This document shows positions 30,975 through 37,311 of a DNA stretch of 44,058 bases, piece by piece. The stretch is from DATEEG01 sp035525055 (GTDB taxonomy: Bacteria; Actinomycetota; Acidimicrobiia; Spongiisociales; ZC4RG35): contig DATLEZ010000009.1 of the NCBI GenBank assembly GCA_035525055.1, forward strand, positions 1 through 44,058. Reading direction: 5' to 3'. The stretch's first letter is position 1. The number at the start of each line of letters is the position of its first letter. The position numbers were made by a program, and so were the translations under genes. The notes under the pieces were generated by a model that worked only from the letters and a program-made list of their open reading frames with translations, searched no databases and had not been told where the DNA came from.

Positions 30975-31163
30975 TCACGAGGCCCAAGGTTCCTCGAGCA
31001 CTTCTTCCCCGATCGGTCGGACTTCCGCCGGCTCCGATCGGGGAAGGAATTCTTCCTCCGGCTCCCGCGATCGGACCCGCTTGATCTTCCTCTGCTCCTC
31101 GGCCCAGCGGAGGAGTTCATCCTGCATCCCCCGGGCGAGGTCGTAGTTCAAACCGAGGTACAC
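30975..31163 (-). CDS. Small conserved-looking acidic protein (62 aa), function unknown
   Basis: A 62-residue protein from GTG (complement of 31161-31163) with GGAAGGAGAG a few nt upstream, one of the best ribosome-binding sites in the window. The N-terminal half (MYLGLNYDLARGMQDELLRW) predicts an amphipathic helix; the rest is charged, with many Glu and Arg. No cysteine or membrane segment. Its stop abuts the anchored YceI stop with no gap. The 3' part contains a 12-bp perfect inverted repeat (31005-31016 with 31034-31045) that might also end the convergent transcript. Not recognised as any family. Confidence 0.6.
   Translation of the reverse strand: MYLGLNYDLARGMQDELLRWAEEQRKIKRVRSREPEEEFLPRSEPAEVRPIGEEVLEEPWAS
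31005..31045. repeat. 12-bp perfect inverted repeat inside a small gene
   Basis: TTCCCCGATCGG (31005-31016) and CCGATCGGGGAA (31034-31045) are exact inverse complements with a 17-nt loop. It lies 31 bp after the anchored-yceI stop, within the coding sequence of the small convergent gene. It may act as the terminator of yceI. No T-tract follows on either strand. Confidence 0.65.
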
Positions 31164-31222
31164 GAGACTCTCCTTCCGTGCTTCGTGTTGGGTGACTTAC
31201 AAGGTTGAAAGTATCGAAGGTT

Positions 31223-31241
31223 GCGGACAGATCCTGTCCGC
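31223..31241. promoter_or_regulatory. Palindromic operator upstream of the WYL regulator
   Basis: GCGGACAG (31223-31230), ATC, CTGTCCGC (31234-31241) is a perfect palindrome of two 8-bp arms. It lies 22 bp before the ATG of the YafY-type regulator and about 60 bp upstream of the divergent small gene. Autoregulation by the WYL protein is the simplest reading. Confidence 0.6.
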
Positions 31242-31262
31242 CTCTCCGAATAGTGTGTAACC

Positions 31263-32213
31263 ATGGACCCGTCGGGAAGGATGCTGAAGCTCCTGTCGCT
31301 CTTGCAGGCTCGGCCCAACTGGACCGGGCAGGAGTTGTCTACCCGGCTCGGGGTCACGGACCGCACCTTGCGTCGCGACGTCACCAGGCTGCGGGATCTG
31401 GGCTATCCGGTAGAGGCGTTATCAGGCCCGGCCGGGGGTTATCAACTGGCACCCGGCGGTGCGCTTCCTCCCCTCTTGTTCGATGATGGAGAGGCGGTCA
31501 CTGTTGCCCTCTCTCTGCGCAGCCCCGCGGCCGGAGGCTTGCCCGGATTCGAGGACAACGCAGTCGCCGCCCTGGCCAAGATCGAGCAGGTGTTGCCGAG
31601 GCGGCTGGCCGAGCAACTCGGCTCGCTGCAATCGAGCATTGTCGGGCTGTCTCATCGGGTCGATCCCGGGGCAGCTATCGAACCCGAGAACCTGGTCAAA
31701 CTGGCTCAGGCATGCCGGCGACAGGAGCGACTGCGTTTCGGGTACGTCGACGGTGAAGGCAATACCACCGATCGGCACGTCGAGCCCTATCAGCTGGTCC
31801 ACACCTCGCGCCGCTGGTATCTAGTGGCTCGAGATCGCGACCGGGGAGCATGGCGGACGTTCAGGGTCGACCGGATCAGCCAGGCTTCGCCTACGGGGCT
31901 TCGGTTCGTGCTCGAGGACCCGCCTGACGGCGCGGCTCTGGTGGCCGAAGGAGTTGCGGTTTCTTCATACAAAGTGAAAGCGCGGGTCCTGTTGAAGGTC
32001 CCTTTCGAGCAAGCGAAGCGGATGGTCTCTCCGACAATCGGGGTCGTCGAGCGCCAGCGCGGAGGTGCGTTGCTTCGAATCGGGTCCGATGATCCCCGTT
32101 GGATCGCCGGCTACCTGGCCGGTCTCCCCTGCGCCTTCAGGATCCTCGATCCACCCGAGCTGAAGCAGGCGGTGGCCGACCTGGGTGCCAGACTGATCAA
32201 GATTTCGGTCTAG
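31263..32213 (+). CDS. YafY-type WYL-domain transcriptional regulator
   Basis: A 316-residue regulator. An N-terminal HTH_11/DeoR-like domain (about 1-60) contains LSTRLGVTDRTLRRDVTRLRDLGYPVEA. The WYL domain, about 130-220, contains RHVEPYQLVHTSRRWYLVARD, where RWYL is the namesake motif, and a C-terminal extension WCX follows to residue 316. WYL domains bind ligands such as nucleic acids or cyclic nucleotides; many YafY proteins govern DNA-damage or detoxification genes. The start is ATG at 31263. Upstream is a 19-bp palindrome, its likely operator. It is not obviously in an operon; the next gene on this strand is over 370 bp away. Confidence 0.92.
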   Translation: MDPSGRMLKLLSLLQARPNWTGQELSTRLGVTDRTLRRDVTRLRDLGYPVEALSGPAGGYQLAPGGALPPLLFDDGEAVTVALSLRSPAAGGLPGFEDNAVAALAKIEQVLPRRLAEQLGSLQSSIVGLSHRVDPGAAIEPENLVKLAQACRRQERLRFGYVDGEGNTTDRHVEPYQLVHTSRRWYLVARDRDRGAWRTFRVDRISQASPTGLRFVLEDPPDGAALVAEGVAVSSYKVKARVLLKVPFEQAKRMVSPTIGVVERQRGGALLRIGSDDPRWIAGYLAGLPCAFRILDPPELKQAVADLGARLIKISV

Positions 32214-32240
32214 CCCCGGATTCCCAACAAACCCTGCGCC

Positions 32241-32438
32241 CTATCTGGTGAGGTTCGCCCGCCAATCGACCATGCCGGGGTCGAGTTCAGCGACCACATC
32301 GATCAATTCCAGGTCGAGGGGGATGAAACCACCCTCGGGGCGAAGGCGTTCCAGCATCCGCAACCGAGTCCCGACTCGACCAAGACTGACCGCGAAGCCG
32401 GAAATAGGGGTTCTTCCACGGATAGGTCGTTTGCTCAC
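32241..32438 (-). CDS. Small protein (65 aa), function unknown
   Basis: A 65-residue protein from the GTG at 32436-32438, chosen because GGAGGTGAG lies about eight nt upstream. The translation starts MSKRPIRGRTPISGF and ends PLDLELIDVVAELDPGMVDW; it has a basic N-terminus and an acidic C-terminus, without cysteine or a membrane segment. The longer open frame to 32582 covers the promoter of the divergent HxlR gene and is rejected. It converges on the WYL gene with 27 bp between stops. It may share the HxlR-controlled promoter region. Not recognised as any family. Confidence 0.55.
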   Translation of the reverse strand: MSKRPIRGRTPISGFAVSLGRVGTRLRMLERLRPEGGFIPLDLELIDVVAELDPGMVDWRANLTR

Positions 32439-32481
32439 TGAACTCACCTCCGAATTGTGAAGAGCCCTCTGGCTGACGGTT

Positions 32482-32529
32482 AGTTGTCTCACGCAACTCA
32501 CTTTAGCCGAGTTAGTTGCATAACGCAAC
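32482..32529. promoter_or_regulatory. Tandem HxlR-type operators and promoter
   Basis: Two inverted repeats with similar half-sites occur: AGTTG-N7-CAACT at 32482-32498 and GTTGC-N5-GCAAC at 32515-32529. Their centres are 32 bp apart, about three helical turns. The second overlaps a -35-like TTGCAT (32516-32521), which has a 16-bp spacer to TAGACT (32538-32543). The pair lies between the small divergent gene and hxlR, as expected for autoregulation. Confidence 0.58.
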
Positions 32530-32588
32530 CCGCGGTCTAGACTGGATCTATCCCTACTCGCAAGAGCCTCGAGCATCTCCATTGCTCA

Positions 32589-33032
32589 GTGGCGAACACC
32601 GCAGAACTGATCGGCGATCGTTGGACCGTCTTGATTCTTCGCGACGCCTTTCTCGGCGTTCGCCGGTTCGATGACTTCCAGAAGGACCTCGGGATCGCCC
32701 GCAATGTTTTGACCGACCGTCTGGCGATGCTGGTCGAAGCAGGTATCTTCTCCCCCCGTCTGTACGAGGACCGGCCACCCCGATTCGAATACCGGCTGAC
32801 GGAAAAGGGCCGTGATCTTTACGACCTTCTCGTGACGATGTGGCGTTGGGGTGACAAGTGGAGCCCGCCGGAAGAGAGATTTCTCAGAAGTCTGATCCAC
32901 ATCGATTGCGGCGCAGTCACCCACGCAGTCATTCGCTGTGAAGCCTGCGGCGGGGACCTCGACACCCGCAACACCAGGGTCGAGCCGCCGTTGGCGATGG
33001 TCGAACAGCGTCGCGCCCGCGCCGAGACATAA
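32589..33032 (+). CDS. HxlR-family transcriptional regulator
   Basis: An HxlR winged-helix regulator, 147 residues from GTG 32589: ELIGDRWTVLILRDAFLGVRRFDDFQKDLGIARNVLTDRL is the family core, with RFEYRLTEKGRDL as the wing. Homologues usually begin about 13 residues earlier, with a conserved Cys before the core. In this frame the upstream codons read IPTRKSLEHLHCSVANTA, fitting the family including the Cys, but position one is ATC (32550-32552) and no ATG, GTG or TTG is found before the stop at 32538. So either translation starts at GTG without the Cys, or at an unusual ATC six nt after a TAGACT -10 box. The C-terminus carries CEAC. The next gene is NmrA/QorB-like, the ytfH-ytfG pairing of E. 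coli. Confidence 0.85.
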   Translation: MANTAELIGDRWTVLILRDAFLGVRRFDDFQKDLGIARNVLTDRLAMLVEAGIFSPRLYEDRPPRFEYRLTEKGRDLYDLLVTMWRWGDKWSPPEERFLRSLIHIDCGAVTHAVIRCEACGGDLDTRNTRVEPPLAMVEQRRARAET

Positions 33033-33039
33033 TGCGGGC

Positions 33040-33906
33040 ATGTCAGCCGGTCTCATAGGGATCACGGGCGCCAGCGGAGTCGTCGGTGGACAGGTCGCCC
33101 GACGACTTTCCAACCGCGGGCTTCCTCTGCGATTGATTGTTCGCGACCCGGCTCGGGCTCCGGCGCTGCCGGGTGCCCAGGTGGCGACCGCTTCGTACGC
33201 AGACCGCGAATCAATGGTCGACGCCTTTACCGGGATCGGCACCCTCTTCCTGGTGTCGGCTCACGAGGCCATCGACCGCCTCGACCAGCACAAGCAAGCC
33301 GTGGAAGCAGCGGCCGCCGCCGGCGTCAGGAAGATCGTCTACCTCTCGTTCCTCGGCGCCAGCCCCGATGCGACCTTTGTCCTGGCCCGCCAGCACCACT
33401 ACACGGAACAACACATCAAGGAGACAGGCGCCAACTTCGTCTTTCTGCGGGATGCCCTCTATACCGACTATGTCCCATTTCTGGTCGGGAGTGACGGTGT
33501 AATCCGGGGTCCGGCCGGAGACGGCAAGACCGCTTTCGTGACACGTGACGATGTGGCTGAAGTGGCGGCAGCGGTCCTGGCCTCGTCAGGGCACGACGGC
33601 GAAGCGTTCGAATTGACCGGTCCGGAATCGATCGACCTCGAAGAAGCAGCCAACCGACTCGGTCGGTTTATCGGGCGACCGATCACCTATCACCGGGAGA
33701 CGGAAGCGGAGGCCTATGCCTCCCGAGCCAATTACGGAGCGCCCGACTGGGAAGTAGAAGGCTGGGTCACCTCCTACCTCGCTATAGGAAACGGGGAGAT
33801 GGACGTCGTCAGCGACGCGGTTCCTCGTCTGACGGGTCACGAGGCAACGAGCCTCGAGACATTCCTCAAAGCGCATCCCGAGAGCTACCAGCACCTCTTG
33901 CAGTAG
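33040..33906 (+). CDS. NmrA/QorB-like NAD(P)H-dependent quinone reductase or NAD(P)-binding protein
   Basis: A 288-residue atypical SDR of the NmrA/QOR2 group. The N-terminal nucleotide motif is GITGASGVVGGQVARRL (GxxGxxG). LRLIVRDPARAPALPG then suggests NADPH by the Arg after strand two, and RKIVYLSFLGASPDATFVLA lies at the active-site region. The Tyr/Lys pair of classical SDRs is missing, as usual in this group. E. coli QorB (YtfG) reduces quinones with NADPH and is paired with an HxlR regulator; here the HxlR gene precedes by 7 bp, so a quinone or electrophile response is likely. It converges on the GntR gene with 5 bp between stops. Confidence 0.85.
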   Translation: MSAGLIGITGASGVVGGQVARRLSNRGLPLRLIVRDPARAPALPGAQVATASYADRESMVDAFTGIGTLFLVSAHEAIDRLDQHKQAVEAAAAAGVRKIVYLSFLGASPDATFVLARQHHYTEQHIKETGANFVFLRDALYTDYVPFLVGSDGVIRGPAGDGKTAFVTRDDVAEVAAAVLASSGHDGEAFELTGPESIDLEEAANRLGRFIGRPITYHRETEAEAYASRANYGAPDWEVEGWVTSYLAIGNGEMDVVSDAVPRLTGHEATSLETFLKAHPESYQHLLQ

Positions 33907-33911
33907 GGCGG

Positions 33912-34607
33912 TCAGGCGCCGGAGTGACTCCGCTCGTCAAGAGCCTTCATCGACAGGTTCAGATGATCGAGGACTGCCGTCGTCGCCGCATCGAGGTCCC
34001 GCCTGACCAGGGCGTCGAGTATGTCGGAATGGTCGTGATTCGCTTCCTCGCGCAGGTCCGGCACCTCCTTGAGGGAAGCTCCGATGTACATGACCGAAGC
34101 GTCGAGCAATCCTCTGATGATGTTGGACAGCCGCGGACCGGCCGACTCGTAGATCATCATGTGGAAATTGCGGTTGAAGTCGACCCACTCGGCTCCCTGC
34201 GGCTCATCCAGCATCTTCTTGTGGAGACGCCGCAAAAGGTCCATGTCGCCGTCGGTGAGGTTGGGCAAGGCTTGGCTGAGCGCCAACGGTTCCAGGACTT
34301 TGCGTATGGAGTAAACCTCGGTCAGTTCTTCTCGACTCAGCTCCTCGACGACCGCCCCGCGATGAGGGTCGAAGCGAATCAGGCCTTCCGATGCAAGATC
34401 GCGCAGAGCCTCGCGAACGGGAGTCGTGCTCACCTCGAGGGTGGCCGCCAATTCCGCCTGAACCAGTCGGGTCGAGCCCGTCAATTCACCGCTGAGGATC
34501 GCCCGTCGCAGAACCTCGCGAACAAATTCATGAGCAGTCTTGCGAGTACCGGCGTAACCGGCCCCCGACAGACCTGGGGTTTCCTGAATACGTCTCTCAG
34601 CCGACAC
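33912..34607 (-). CDS. GntR-family regulator with FCD domain
   Basis: A 231-residue FadR-subfamily regulator from GTG at 34605-34607. The N-terminal winged helix contains LVQAELAATLEVSTTPVREALRDLASEGLI, the standard GntR pattern. The FCD effector domain contains VYSIRKVLEPLAL, DFNRNFHMMIYESAG and a last DHSDILDALVRRD, the metal-binding Asp/His set typical of FCD proteins. Ligands of the family are usually carboxylic acids, such as lactate, galactonate or other catabolic intermediates. It is divergent from the 2-hydroxyacid dehydrogenase and lyase operon. A TATA-N3-TGCA element is shared by its own promoter and those of the operon, so it is the probable local regulator. Confidence 0.88.
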   Translation of the reverse strand: MSAERRIQETPGLSGAGYAGTRKTAHEFVREVLRRAILSGELTGSTRLVQAELAATLEVSTTPVREALRDLASEGLIRFDPHRGAVVEELSREELTEVYSIRKVLEPLALSQALPNLTDGDMDLLRRLHKKMLDEPQGAEWVDFNRNFHMMIYESAGPRLSNIIRGLLDASVMYIGASLKEVPDLREEANHDHSDILDALVRRDLDAATTAVLDHLNLSMKALDERSHSGA

Positions 34608-34645
34608 GATGTGCTCTCTTGTGGTCCGCCCGAATTCCTGGAACC

Positions 34646-34656
34646 TGCATCCTATA
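34646..34656 (-). promoter_or_regulatory. Shared TATAGGATGCA element, gntR promoter
   Basis: On the minus strand this reads TATAGGATGCA, 39 bp before the gntR GTG. The identical 11-mer occurs before the DRE-TIM gene (35968-35978), and a TATA-N3-TGCACG relative lies before the 2-hydroxyacid dehydrogenase. TAGGAT also fits a TANNNT -10 box, so operator and promoter may overlap. Confidence 0.55.
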
Positions 34657-34720
34657 ACGTTCTTCGGGCACGCCGACATAGATCAACGAAGGGCTCCTCG
34701 ACCGCCGATACGGGTCAACC

Positions 34721-34844
34721 CGAAATTTGGCGTGGGGCTCCCGGCGAATTCGAAATTCGGCCCAGGAGTCCCGGAACCCCGGAGCGTGGCGCCAGGTTTC
34801 GTCCGATCCGGGATCGAGACGCCAGATTTCGAGACGCCAAATTG
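34721..34844. repeat. Four copies of an ACGCCARRTTTCG-like motif
   Basis: Within the 358-bp divergent gap between gntR and the dehydrogenase gene a short motif recurs: complement of 34721-34733 (ACGCCAAATTTCG), 34788-34801 (GGCGCCAGGTTTCG), 34818-34831 (GACGCCAGATTTCG) and 34833-34844 (GACGCCAAATTG). The last two are tandem at 15-bp spacing. It may be a binding array for a regulator. The rest of the gap shows no gene or other signal. Confidence 0.5.
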
Positions 34845-34910
34845 ACGAGAAAAACGTCGGGACCTTCCTTCGCTGATTCTTCTACCGCTTCGCATGAAAC
34901 GCGTCGTCTC

Positions 34911-34946
34911 TATAAATTGCACGGCATCGCCGGAGCAACTCCGGCG
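34911..34946 (+). promoter_or_regulatory. Promoter element and leader hairpin of the 2-hydroxyacid dehydrogenase gene
   Basis: TATAAATTGCACG (34911-34923) matches TATAGGATGCACG at 35968-35980 in 10 of 13 positions and contains a TATAAA/TAAATT -10 candidate. About five bp on, CGCCGGAG (34928-34935), CAA and CTCCGGCG (34939-34946) form a perfect 8-bp hairpin. It ends three nt before the GGAGGAGG ribosome-binding site at 34950-34957. The hairpin could modulate translation. Confidence 0.5.
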
Positions 34947-34965
34947 AATGGAGGAGGTTCGGCGG

Positions 34966-35907
34966 GTGGGGCGCTTCAAAGTTGTCGTCAGCGATCAGGT
35001 ATTTCCGACTGTCGACATCGAACGGAACCTCCTGAGCAGCATCGACGCCGATTTGATCGTTGCCACCGGCAGTCCGGATGAGGTAATGAAGGTGGCGGCC
35101 GACGCCGATGCCATCCTCAACACCTACCTCCCCTGGCCCGCCGAGTCGATCGGGCGCCTCGAAAACTGCAGGATCATCGCTCGCTACGGGATCGGATTCG
35201 ACAATGTCGACCTGGACGCCGCTCGCACGGCAGGGATCGTTGTCACCAATGTCCCCGACTACTCAGTTGAAGAGGTGGCGGTCCACACGCTGGCGTTGAT
35301 ACTGGCGATGGTGCGAAAGCTCTTCGAAGCAGAGCGACTGGTGCGAGATGGAGGGTGGGCAATCAAGTCGTTGCAGCCGATCCGACGATTCTCCGAGCTC
35401 AAAGTCGGCCTCTTCGGATACGGCCGAATCGCCCGCAAGCTAGCTGCTCCGATCCGCGAGCTCGGGGCCGAAATCATCGTCCACGACCCCTATCTGAAGC
35501 CGGGGCCGGATCTTCCCAGGCTCGTAGAACTCGACGACCTGCTCGCACAATCGGATCTCGTCTCGATCCACGCCCCGCTGACTCCCGAGACCCGCGGCAT
35601 CATCGGCGATCGGGCGATGTCGATCATCAAGCCAGGATCCATGCTCGTCAACACCTCCCGTGGCCCCCTGGTCGACCTCAATGCAGTCACGTCGGCTCTT
35701 CAGTCTGGAAAGCTCCGAGCCGCGGCACTGGATGTTTTTGATCAGGAACCGCTGGATGTGACCCGCATCGCCGGCGTCCCCAACCTGATCGCCACACCTC
35801 ATATGGCGTATTACTCCGAGGAATCCCTTCAGGAATCTCAACGCAAAGCGACTACACAGGTGATCAAGGTCTTGACCGGAGAACAGCCCGACTACCGGGT
35901 CAATTAA
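34966..35907 (+). CDS. D-isomer-specific 2-hydroxyacid dehydrogenase
   Basis: A 313-residue protein when started at GTG 34966, which has GGAGGAGG eight nt upstream and gives the family-like N-terminus VGRFKVVVSDQVFPT. In-frame ATGs at 34894 and 34948 exist but lack good ribosome-binding sites, and 34894 would put the promoter element inside the gene. The NAD motif is GLFGYGRIARKLA; catalytic residues are Arg in NTSRGPLVD, Glu in DVFDQEPLD and His in TPHMAYYSEES. It interconverts a 2-oxoacid and a D-2-hydroxyacid with NAD(P)H and belongs to the CtBP-like branch, which includes phosphoglycerate-dehydrogenase relatives. It is the first gene of the catabolic cluster; 101 bp and a second promoter separate it from the next. 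Confidence 0.9.
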   Translation: MGRFKVVVSDQVFPTVDIERNLLSSIDADLIVATGSPDEVMKVAADADAILNTYLPWPAESIGRLENCRIIARYGIGFDNVDLDAARTAGIVVTNVPDYSVEEVAVHTLALILAMVRKLFEAERLVRDGGWAIKSLQPIRRFSELKVGLFGYGRIARKLAAPIRELGAEIIVHDPYLKPGPDLPRLVELDDLLAQSDLVSIHAPLTPETRGIIGDRAMSIIKPGSMLVNTSRGPLVDLNAVTSALQSGKLRAAALDVFDQEPLDVTRIAGVPNLIATPHMAYYSEESLQESQRKATTQVIKVLTGEQPDYRVN

Positions 35908-35967
35908 GGCCAGGCCGACGCGGTTAGGACGACAAATCGGCGCTGCGTGCGGCTATCGCGTGGATTG

Positions 35968-35978
35968 TATAGGATGCA
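35968..35978 (+). promoter_or_regulatory. Shared TATAGGATGCA element before the DRE-TIM gene
   Basis: TATAGGATGCA lies 31 bp before the ATG at 36009 and is the exact inverse of the copy upstream of gntR. It is followed by AGGAGGAGG at about 35992-36000, the ribosome-binding site. It may be the -10 region of an internal promoter overlapped by a GntR operator. Confidence 0.55.
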
Positions 35979-36008
35979 CGATTGTCTGGTCTAGGAGGAG
36001 GATTGGCT

Positions 36009-37268
36009 ATGGGCAGCGGCCCTCAGGAAGGCAACGAGGCGCAAGAGAAGTGGAAGACCGACCAATGGTTTTCAAGTCCCTGGAATTACCTGCCTGAGAT
36101 CACCGGCTCCTTCAATCTCGCCCCGGAAATCAAAGTCCATGACGTCACTCTGCGCGACGGTGAGCAGCAGGCCGGCGTCGAGCTCCGCGCCGACGAGAAG
36201 GTGAGGATCGCCGAGGCCCTAGCCGAGGCCGGGATCCACCGCATCGAAGCGGGACTCCCGGCAGTGTCTCCGGCCGACGAGGAGGCGGTCCGCAGAATCG
36301 CCGCGGCCGGATTCGACAGCGAAATCTATGCCTTCAGCCGGTGCATGGTGAGCGACGTCGAATTGGCGATCGACTGCGGTGTCGCCGGAGTGGTGATGGA
36401 GATTCCCTCCAGCCACCACTTGATCGAAAAGGCCTACCGGTGGCCCGTCGAGCGAGCCCTGGAGGCTTCGATCGAGACGACCAAGCTCGCCCACGAAGCC
36501 GGGCTCAAGGTCTCCTTCTTTCCGATCGACGCCACCCGAGCGGGCATGGTCGAGCTCCTCTCCGACCTGGAGACTGTGGCTCGCGAGGGGCATGTTGACA
36601 CGGTCGGGTTGGTCGACACATTCGGGGTGACGTCGCCACATGCCATCGCCTACTTCGCCCGCGAAGTCGGTCGCCGCCTGGCAGTGCCCCTCGAAACTCA
36701 CTTCCACATGGACTTCGGAATGGGTGTTGCCAACACTGCCCTGGCCGTGGCCGAGGGGGCATCGGTGATCCAGACCACCGTCAGCGGCCTCGGTGAACGC
36801 GCCGGCAACGCACCGATGGAAGAGACGGTTCTGGCTCTCCTCACGATGTACGGGATCGACATGGGGATCAAGACCGAGCGGTTCACATCGATAGCCCGCC
36901 TGGTCGCCGAACTGACCGGCGTCACCCAACCTTCGAACCGACCGGTAACGGGTGAGCGACTTTTCAATGTCGAGTCGGGGATCATTGCCACATGGGTCAA
37001 GAATGTCGGTGAAGCCGACCTCACAGAAGCGTTTCCCTACAGACCGGGCCTGGTAGGACAGCCCGACCCCGAGATCGTGCTGGGCAAAGGCTCTGGTCTC
37101 GACTCGGTCGCCATCTGGCTTTCTCGCAACGGGATCGAGGACGCCAACCCCAAGGAGATCGAAGAGATCCTGCGCGAAGTGAAGGTTCGTTCCTTGGAGA
37201 AGAAGGGCCTGTTGACCAACGAGGAGTTTCTCGACATCGTCGAGCGGACCATCACCGGTAAGCAGTAA
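36009..37268 (+). CDS. DRE-TIM acyltransferase/lyase (homocitrate or citramalate synthase-like)
   Basis: A 419-residue protein from ATG 36009, with AGGAGGAGG eight nt upstream. The DRE-TIM signature HDVTLRDGEQQAG (44-56) includes catalytic Arg49 and metal ligand Asp50; the HxH metal motif is HFHMD (His231, His233), where HxHND is usual. The segment SGLGERAGNAPMEE is conserved in homocitrate synthase and isopropylmalate synthase. It lacks the LeuA regulatory domain, so it is nearer NifV/homocitrate synthase in length. It joins acetyl-CoA and a 2-oxoacid, or splits such an adduct. Its position between a 2-hydroxyacid dehydrogenase and hydrolases argues for a catabolic or side-pathway role rather than leucine or lysine synthesis. 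Reaction direction unknown. Confidence 0.87.
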   Translation: MGSGPQEGNEAQEKWKTDQWFSSPWNYLPEITGSFNLAPEIKVHDVTLRDGEQQAGVELRADEKVRIAEALAEAGIHRIEAGLPAVSPADEEAVRRIAAAGFDSEIYAFSRCMVSDVELAIDCGVAGVVMEIPSSHHLIEKAYRWPVERALEASIETTKLAHEAGLKVSFFPIDATRAGMVELLSDLETVAREGHVDTVGLVDTFGVTSPHAIAYFAREVGRRLAVPLETHFHMDFGMGVANTALAVAEGASVIQTTVSGLGERAGNAPMEETVLALLTMYGIDMGIKTERFTSIARLVAELTGVTQPSNRPVTGERLFNVESGIIATWVKNVGEADLTEAFPYRPGLVGQPDPEIVLGKGSGLDSVAIWLSRNGIEDANPKEIEEILREVKVRSLEKKGLLTNEEFLDIVERTITGKQ

Positions 37269-37311
37269 GCAGTCGGTTGCTCCGACGAAGACCACACAAG
37301 AGGAGAGATAG

